A stretch of DNA of 50,255 bases from Actinomycetota bacterium. GTDB lineage: Bacteria > Actinomycetota > Acidimicrobiia > Acidimicrobiales > Ilumatobacteraceae. The translations under genes were made by a program, and so were the position numbers. Positions 46,187 to 50,255 of this stretch are shown piece after piece (the stretch's first letter is position 1; each line of letters begins with the position of its first letter). The notes below the pieces were generated by a model. It did no database searches, was not told the origin of the DNA, and worked only from the letters and a program-made list of their open reading frames with translations. Where the stretch lies: positions 1 to 50,255 of the forward strand of contig JAFMFM010000010.1 of assembly GCA_017856115.1 (NCBI GenBank), given 5' to 3'.

Positions 46187-47175
46187 AAGTAGATGACTTT
46201 TTCGGCGTTGGCCGCTGCCGTATCGAGATCCACCGTGTATGCACCGGTGGAGAGGTACTTCCAACCACCGTCACAGACGATGAAGACGATGTTGGCACTC
46301 TCGCCGCGCTCGGCGAGCTCGTTGGCCACCTTCAACGCACCGGCAAGTGATGCTCCGGAGGAAATCCCCGCGAAAATTCCACACTCCAGCACCAACCGAC
46401 GCGTCATCTCGATGCTCTCGCGCGGACGCACGATTCGTTTCCGGTCGAGGATGCTGCGACCGTTCCACAACTCGAACACCGGCGGGATGTACCCCTCGTC
46501 CAGGTTGCGCAAACCTTCCACCAATTCGCCCAGTGGAGGCTCCACCGCTACCACCTGAATGTCCTGGTTCTGTTCTTTCAGGAACCGCCCAACTCCCATC
46601 AGGGTGCCGCTCGTGCCGAGCCCTGCAACGAAGTGGGTGATCTGTGGGCAGTCACGCAGGATTTCCGGGCCGGTGGTTTCGTAGTGCGCACGCGGGTTGG
46701 CTTCGTTGCTGTACTGATGCAAAAAGCACCACTCCGGATGATCGGCGGCGAGTGCTTCCGCACGTCGCACCGCACCGTTGGAACCCTCGGGCCCTGGCGT
46801 GAGGATGATTTCTGCACCGAAGACTTCCAGCATTTGACGGCGCTCGATCGAAACACTCTCGGGCATGAGAATGGTGATGGGATTGCCGGTGATTCGTGCA
46901 ATCGCCGCGAGTGCAATGCCGGTGTTGCCCGACGACGGTTCGAGAATTCGCTGACCCTTCACGAGTCGCCCCGTTGCATACGCGCGCGTAATCATCGCGT
47001 TGGCGATGCGGTCCTTCACCGAACCGAACGGATTCTGGCTCTCGAGTTTGGCGAACAGTCGCACATTGGCGCTCGGCGACAACTGGCTCACTTCCACCAA
47101 TGGCGTGTTGCCGATGAGTTCGAGCACGTTCGCGTGCGACCGCTCCGCAAGATTCACTGCGTTGATGTCGCTCAT
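46183..47175 (-). CDS. cysM: Cysteine synthase, CysM (CysO-dependent) type by context
   Basis: PLP-dependent O-phosphoserine/O-acetylserine sulfhydrylase. 330 residues: K54 in NPFGSVKDR, substrate loop SSGNTGIA (81-88), phosphate loop GLGTSGTLMG, and GISSGASLAGAL. The C-terminus extends past the core (YLSTGAYTVDLDTA). Next to a mec-type JAMM protease it matches M. tuberculosis CysM, which uses sulfide carried on CysO; ordinary CysK cannot be ruled out. A GGAG 6 nt before the ATG is present. Confidence 0.92.
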   Translation of the reverse strand: MSDINAVNLAERSHANVLELIGNTPLVEVSQLSPSANVRLFAKLESQNPFGSVKDRIANAMITRAYATGRLVKGQRILEPSSGNTGIALAAIARITGNPITILMPESVSIERRQMLEVFGAEIILTPGPEGSNGAVRRAEALAADHPEWCFLHQYSNEANPRAHYETTGPEILRDCPQITHFVAGLGTSGTLMGVGRFLKEQNQDIQVVAVEPPLGELVEGLRNLDEGYIPPVFELWNGRSILDRKRIVRPRESIEMTRRLVLECGIFAGISSGASLAGALKVANELAERGESANIVFIVCDGGWKYLSTGAYTVDLDTAAANAEKVIYF

Positions 47176-47221
47176 GTCGTGCTCCAGGGGGTGAACGTCG
47201 TGGGTGGACTCCCACCAGAAA

Positions 47222-47248
47222 GGGATAAATCCCGATAGGAGTTGTCAA
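47222..47248 (-). promoter_or_regulatory. Candidate cysM promoter/operator
   Basis: A consensus -35 TTGACA (47248-47243, minus) is followed by a small palindrome, GGGAT-AA-ATCCC at 47222-47233, where a -10 would lie. No good -10 hexamer is visible, so the site may need an activator or be an operator. The cysM ATG is about 47 nt downstream. Confidence 0.4.
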
Positions 47249-47252
47249 CAAT

Positions 47253-47275
47253 CTATCTGGCGGCTGCGCCGATAG
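47253..47275. promoter_or_regulatory. Hairpin upstream of cysM
   Basis: CTATC and GGCG pair with CGCC and GATAG around a GCTG loop, nine pairs with one bulged T. No T-run follows. It lies just upstream of the TTGACA box and could be an operator or the remnant of a terminator after mec. Confidence 0.4.
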
Positions 47276-47315
47276 AAGAGTCGAATCGAGCGTCAGCAGT
47301 CACAGCTGCGGGGTT

Positions 47316-47365
47316 GCACCAGTGCCCCGAATGGCTCGCTGCGCCAGCGCCCCGAATGGCTCATT
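47316..47365. repeat. Two tandem 25-bp units between mec and cysM
   Basis: Units at 47316-47340 and 47341-47365 share the core CCCCGAATGGCTC; the next bases (GCGCCA) begin a third, degenerate unit. The 25-bp period equals that of the array at 12551, and the reverse strand shares an AGCC(G/A)TTC core with it. Confidence 0.75.
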
Positions 47366-47386
47366 GCGCCACTCTGCTGCCCTGGT

Positions 47387-47803
47387 TTAGGGGCGCTTTT
47401 CGATGGCCGTCTCGCTGATTTCGCCCGCAACGATGCGGTAATTGCGCAATCGCGGAGGGTCGTACTTCAAGCTGAGAATCGCATAGTTCCAGTTGGGGTC
47501 GGGTGCCTGTGCCACATCCGTGGCGCTGGGGTACGCCTCGGTTTGGGTATGGCTGTGCACCACCCCGATGACGACAAGACCACGATCGTCGGCCGACTGC
47601 TCCACTTTCATGTAGTCCTTCGGGTCGAGCGTGTAGACGATCGCCGAGGCGGCTGCATTGCGACACGGATGAAACTCCAACACCTCGTCACCACCCGGCG
47701 CACCAACCAAGAGACCACACATCTCGTGGGGCTTGCACGCACGCGCATGATCGGCAATCTGTTGCTCGATTGCATCGGTAATCACGAGACGCTGCGAACC
47801 CAT
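47387..47803 (-). CDS. mec: Mec-type JAMM metallopeptidase (CysO-cysteine hydrolase-like)
   Basis: A 138-residue zinc isopeptidase. The JAMM motif is complete: E27 (HEMCGLLVG), H83-x-H85 (VVHSHTQ), S93 and D96 (PSATD). In M. tuberculosis the equivalent protein releases cysteine from the carrier CysO after CysM action. Here cysM is next in the same direction after a 211-bp gap, but no cysO lies between them. The ATG at 47803 follows a TAGCGT by 8 nt, consistent with a leaderless start. Confidence 0.88.
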   Translation of the reverse strand: MGSQRLVITDAIEQQIADHARACKPHEMCGLLVGAPGGDEVLEFHPCRNAAASAIVYTLDPKDYMKVEQSADDRGLVVIGVVHSHTQTEAYPSATDVAQAPDPNWNYAILSLKYDPPRLRNYRIVAGEISETAIEKRP

Positions 47804-47811
47804 CAGGTGGA

Positions 47812-47825
47812 ACGCTACCTAGGCT
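47812..47825. promoter_or_regulatory. Divergent -10 pair for mec and smpB
   Basis: TAGCGT on the minus strand (47817-47812) is 8 nt before the mec ATG; TAGGCT on the plus strand (47820-47825) is 12 nt before the smpB ATG. Both genes lack Shine-Dalgarno sequences and share a 34-bp spacer. Confidence 0.45.
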
Positions 47826-47837
47826 CAACTCACCGCA

Positions 47838-48323
47838 ATGGCCGCAAAAAACGACGACACCACCGTGCTGGCAAGCAATCGCCGCGCCAGACACGACTAC
47901 ACCATCCTCGACGTGGTCGAGGCTGGCATCGTGCTGCACGGAAGCGAGGTGAAGAGCGTTCGCGAGGGTCTCGTGCAGATCGCCGAGGCGTACGCACACG
48001 TGTCTCGCGGTGAAATGTGGCTGGAAAACATGCACATTTCCACCTACAAATTCAGCCATGGCGTCGGCGCACACGAACCGGTGTACCCGCGAAAACTGCT
48101 GCTCAATCGCAGTGAAATTCGTCGTCTGTCCGAACGAATGAACAAGGAGCGCCTCACACTCGTGCCGCTCGACGTTCACTTGCGTGGCGGTCGAGTGAAG
48201 GTGGATTTGGCACTCGCCAAGGGTCGCAAAAAGGAAGACCGTCGGGCTGCAATCGCCGAGAAGGAGTCCAAGATCGAGATGCGCCGCGCTCTCGGCCGCC
48301 AGCGCCGCGGCAAACCCGAGTAA
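47838..48323 (+). CDS. smpB: SsrA-binding protein SmpB
   Basis: Partner of tmRNA in trans-translation, rescuing stalled ribosomes. 161 residues: NRRARHDYTILDVVEAGIVLHGSEVKSVREG, ENMHISTY and the DVHLRGGRVKVDLALAKGRKKEDRR motif, with the basic C-terminal tail (RRALGRQRRGK) that enters the mRNA channel. The tmRNA gene follows 84 bp downstream on the same strand. Confidence 0.97.
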   Translation: MAAKNDDTTVLASNRRARHDYTILDVVEAGIVLHGSEVKSVREGLVQIAEAYAHVSRGEMWLENMHISTYKFSHGVGAHEPVYPRKLLLNRSEIRRLSERMNKERLTLVPLDVHLRGGRVKVDLALAKGRKKEDRRAAIAEKESKIEMRRALGRQRRGKPE

Positions 48324-48379
48324 TCACCGCGCAGAGGGACACGCGTCACCGCCGTACACAACCGTGTTGCAAGCGTGCG

Positions 48380-48385
48380 TACACT
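48380..48385 (+). promoter_or_regulatory. Candidate -10 for ssrA
   Basis: TACACT, 22 nt before the mature tmRNA 5' end, leaving room for a short 5' leader removed by RNase P. No clear -35 is present. Confidence 0.35.
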
Positions 48386-48407
48386 GATGTCGTTACGCAA
48401 GTTCAAC

Positions 48408-48786
48408 GGGGCTGACAGGTTTCGACGTCAGTGTCGCTGGTCGAGCGTGCGACCCGAGTTGCTCAGACTCGAAAAACGGGGCAACCATACAACTGCCAAC
48501 AAGCAGTTCGCTCTCGCCGCCTAATTCATTAGGTGTCGGAGAGCACTCGTGAGCCGCAAGGTCGCACGGGGCCGATCCACCGCAGCCCGGCAACAGAAGC
48601 GGAGGATGACAGCGGGAAAGCACGCTGACGTCGGGAAAGACCGATGACATTTCGGAAAGACGAGACGCGACCTAGGTAACTAGGTAGTCGACCCGCCGAC
48701 GGTGTTGCGACAGCACCACAGTGGGGATGGTCGTATCACGGGCGCTCAACGGCTGATGGACGGGGGTTCGATTCCCCCCAGCTCCA
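48408..48786 (+). ncRNA. ssrA: Transfer-messenger RNA (tmRNA)
   Basis: The 5' end GGGGCTGACAGGTTTCGACG and 3' end GGGGGTTCGATTCCCCCCAG with CTCCA are the classic tmRNA halves; GGGGCTG pairs with CAGCTCC to form the acceptor stem. CCA is completed after transcription. The tag frame at about 48480-48524 reads (G)NHTTANKQFALAA followed by TAA, with a second in-phase TAG shortly after; the ALAA end is the expected proteolysis signal. The exact resume codon (GGC at 48480 or a neighbour) is inferred. Length is about 379 nt. Confidence 0.95.
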
Positions 48787-48787
48787 C

Positions 48788-49384
48788 TTAGTGCAATGCT
48801 CGAGCAACTGCTCCTGCAAGAAACGTCAGTCGTCGTCGATAGGCGGCTGGTGTGGGCAGATCCTGCTTAAGACCCACTGTTGACAGCGTGAGAATCTCAA
48901 GCGCGCGGTCTTGTGATTGCTGATCGGAGGTTGTCGCCTTGAGATGGTCACGTAGACCCTTGTGCGCACGCTTCACCGCTGCCGTGGCCGCCTCGGCGGC
49001 GAATGCATGACGCGCCTCAATGAGTTCATCTCCATATTTGGTTGCCGAAAGAGCTGCGTAGCCATCCCCAGAAATGCGTTGGAGATATCCGTCGAGTTGA
49101 GCCGCAAGCGACACCGGCTGCGCAAGCGCCACTAGGGCCGCGTCAGTCGCTTCTTCCAACAACATCACATAGGCGGCAGCGAAGAGATCTGCTCGATCGG
49201 TGAAGTATTGGTACAGCGCTGGCCGGGACATACCCGCTGCATCTGCGATGTGCGCCATCGATGTCTTGCGAAATCCACGCTTGGCAAACAACGGAATCGA
49301 CGCACGCAAGATCTCCTCGATCCGCTGATCTCGCACTGAATCGGTGGTTGCCACTCCCCCAGTTTGACATTTTTGAGCCAACAT
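48788..49384 (-). CDS. TetR-family transcriptional regulator
   Basis: 198 residues from the ATG at 49384. The helix-turn-helix is IEEILRASIPLFAKRGFRKTSMAHIADAAGMSRPALYQYFTDR (about 22-64 overall); the rest is an all-helical ligand domain. A TATCGT 9 nt before the ATG suggests a leaderless message; the GTG at 49354 is an alternative start. It is divergent from the SDR gene with a strong palindrome between them, so it probably represses the SDR gene and itself. Its stop codon is one base beyond the tmRNA 3' end. Base composition is somewhat less GC-rich than most neighbours. Confidence 0.9.
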   Translation of the reverse strand: MLAQKCQTGGVATTDSVRDQRIEEILRASIPLFAKRGFRKTSMAHIADAAGMSRPALYQYFTDRADLFAAAYVMLLEEATDAALVALAQPVSLAAQLDGYLQRISGDGYAALSATKYGDELIEARHAFAAEAATAAVKRAHKGLRDHLKATTSDQQSQDRALEILTLSTVGLKQDLPTPAAYRRRLTFLAGAVARALH

Positions 49385-49392
49385 GTCAGGAT
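49364..49392 (+). promoter_or_regulatory. Candidate promoter for the SDR gene
   Basis: A consensus -35 TTGACA (49364-49369), a 17-bp spacer and CAGGAT (49387-49392) as -10. The -10 overlaps the left arm of the palindromic operator, so a bound TetR protein would block it. Confidence 0.5.
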
Positions 49393-49407
49393 GACGATAC
49401 CTGACAT
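49383..49407. promoter_or_regulatory. Palindromic operator, likely for the TetR regulator
   Basis: ATGTCAGG-N9-CCTGACAT, perfect 8-bp arms, centred between the divergent TetR and SDR genes. Further half-site-like copies are CTGTCAG near 49420 and TTTGACAT near 49363. The -10 TATCGT of the TetR gene falls inside the spacer. Confidence 0.75.
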
Positions 49408-49446
49408 TTCACCCCGAAACTGTCAGACCTAAACGGGAGGAAAGAT

Positions 49447-50255
49447 ATGTCCAAGAGTCAATCGATTGAGGGCCGCACGGTGTGCATTACGGGCGCATCC
49501 AGTGGATTCGGCAGAGCGATCTCCGAGCATCTCGGTTCGCTGGGTGCCCACGTTTTCATGACGGGACGAACCAGTGAACCGATGGAAGAATCCGCATCAA
49601 CGATTCGCAAGGCTGGCGGCAAGGCTGATGTTGCAGTTTTCGACCTCGGCAATCTGGAACGACTCACCGAGTGGGTCACATCAGCCGCGAACACGACAGG
49701 ACGTCTTGATGTGATGGTGAACAATGCTGGTTTCGGCGATGTCGGGACGACGATTGCCGACGGTGACCCCGCGATGTGGCGAGCGATGCTCGAGATCAAC
49801 GTGCTGGCCCTTGCGGTGGGATGCCAGGCTGCGATCCGAGCCATGCGTGCCACGAAGTCGCAGGGCAATATCATCAACATTTCTTCAGTTGGCGCAATAC
49901 GGCGGGACAGCGGTGTCTACGGTGCGACGAAGCACGCCGTGAACTGCATCAACTCCACCCTGCGCAAGGAGCTCGAGGGTGACACCATTCGCACCACGTC
50001 AGTCATGCCGGGAGTCTTTGCAACGAACTTCGTTCGCCACATCGACGGCAAGATGGTGGAAGGTGTCGCCGCTATGGCCGGCATCGAAAAGGTCGCCTTC
50101 GACGACCAGCGCCGATTGCCGCAGGGGCAACTCGATCAAATCCAGCAGGCGATGCCGGACTCTTTTGGCGACGTCGCACACGTCGCTCGTGCAGTTGAGT
50201 ACATCATCACTCAACCAGCCGAAATCAATATTGAAGAGCTGATCATTCGTCCACC
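49447..50255 (+). CDS. Short-chain dehydrogenase/reductase, 3' end outside the window
   Basis: 269 codons are visible and the gene runs off the right edge. NAD(P)-binding TGASSGFG (15-22), NNAG (92-95), and the catalytic set S146/S147, Y158 and K162 (YGATK) are intact, so it is a classical SDR oxidoreductase; the substrate is unknown. The ATG has a strong GGGAGG 6 nt upstream. It is probably controlled by the divergent TetR repressor. More A/T-ending codons than in the housekeeping genes, and its place beside the tmRNA end, hint at acquisition. Confidence 0.9.
   Translation, partial: MSKSQSIEGRTVCITGASSGFGRAISEHLGSLGAHVFMTGRTSEPMEESASTIRKAGGKADVAVFDLGNLERLTEWVTSAANTTGRLDVMVNNAGFGDVGTTIADGDPAMWRAMLEINVLALAVGCQAAIRAMRATKSQGNIINISSVGAIRRDSGVYGATKHAVNCINSTLRKELEGDTIRTTSVMPGVFATNFVRHIDGKMVEGVAAMAGIEKVAFDDQRRLPQGQLDQIQQAMPDSFGDVAHVARAVEYIITQPAEINIEELIIRP

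Noticed and set aside
47176-47386. A hidden cysO gene
   Set aside because: The gap is too short for about 90 residues and no frame ends in a GG tail or resembles a MoaD fold.

Overview
The window is dense, high-GC bacterial chromosome of actinobacterial type. I infer a member of the class Acidimicrobiia or a close relative. The reasons are the core-gene order (hrcA-dnaJ-rsmE; rimP-nusA-infB; rpsB-tsf-pyrH-frr-cdsA-dxr-rseP-ispG), a WhiG/FliA-type sigma factor, a mec/cysM/murI/rph/rdgB neighbourhood like that of Mycobacterium tuberculosis, a mycothiol-nitroreductase-like protein, frequent GTG/TTG starts and many GTGA/ATGA stop-start overlaps. No 16S rRNA or other decisive marker is present, so this placement is an inference.

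Layout. 1-7.6 kb (minus): heat-shock repressor and DnaJ with the 16S rRNA methyltransferase rsmE; then lepA, an MFS exporter and a DNA photolyase. 7.7-12.5 kb: rpsT, holA, comEC, a small inverted membrane gene, comEA and a thioredoxin-TPR protein. 12.6-16.3 kb: an APH-type phosphotransferase, a PAC2 protein, an HDAC-family deacetylase and a DsbA-like protein. 16.3-20.7 kb (minus): infB-nusA-rimP, with an intrinsic terminator in the leader. 20.9-24.6 kb (plus): proS, manA and a secreted SGNH hydrolase. 24.6-37.7 kb (minus): a long block running comM-dprA-xerC-sigma-LytM-like, then rpsB-tsf-pyrH-frr-cdsA-dxr-rseP-ispG. It joins DNA processing, translation, and MEP-pathway and phospholipid synthesis. 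37.7-43 kb: a lipoprotein, clpP, two atypical fold-type-II PLP enzymes, an odd tRNA and a D-threonine-aldolase-like gene. 43-48.3 kb: rdgB, rph, murI, an EamA transporter, cysM, mec and smpB. 48.4-50.3 kb: tmRNA, then a TetR/SDR pair that looks like a cassette abutting the tmRNA 3' end.

Two gene-expression features stand out. First, many genes that begin a transcript have no Shine-Dalgarno sequence but carry a TANNNT hexamer 6-10 nt before the start codon, which is the signature of leaderless mRNAs. Genes inside operons or with long leaders (hrcA, nusA, rpsB, cdsA, comM, SDR) have clear Shine-Dalgarno sequences. Second, the tRNA at 41869-41941 folds as a 73-nt class I tRNA with a short variable loop but carries the anticodon UAG with a typical leucine anticodon loop. 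It is 15 nt upstream of a PLP enzyme gene and divergent from two more.

No gene-free stretch exceeds about 300 bases. The largest gaps are 47176-47386 (hairpin, candidate promoter, 25-bp repeats), 20729-20918 (rimP leader and terminator), 32655-32823 (rpsB leader with an inverted repeat) and 12534-12645 (divergent promoters with three 25-bp repeats). I saw no insertion sequence, prophage or CRISPR array.
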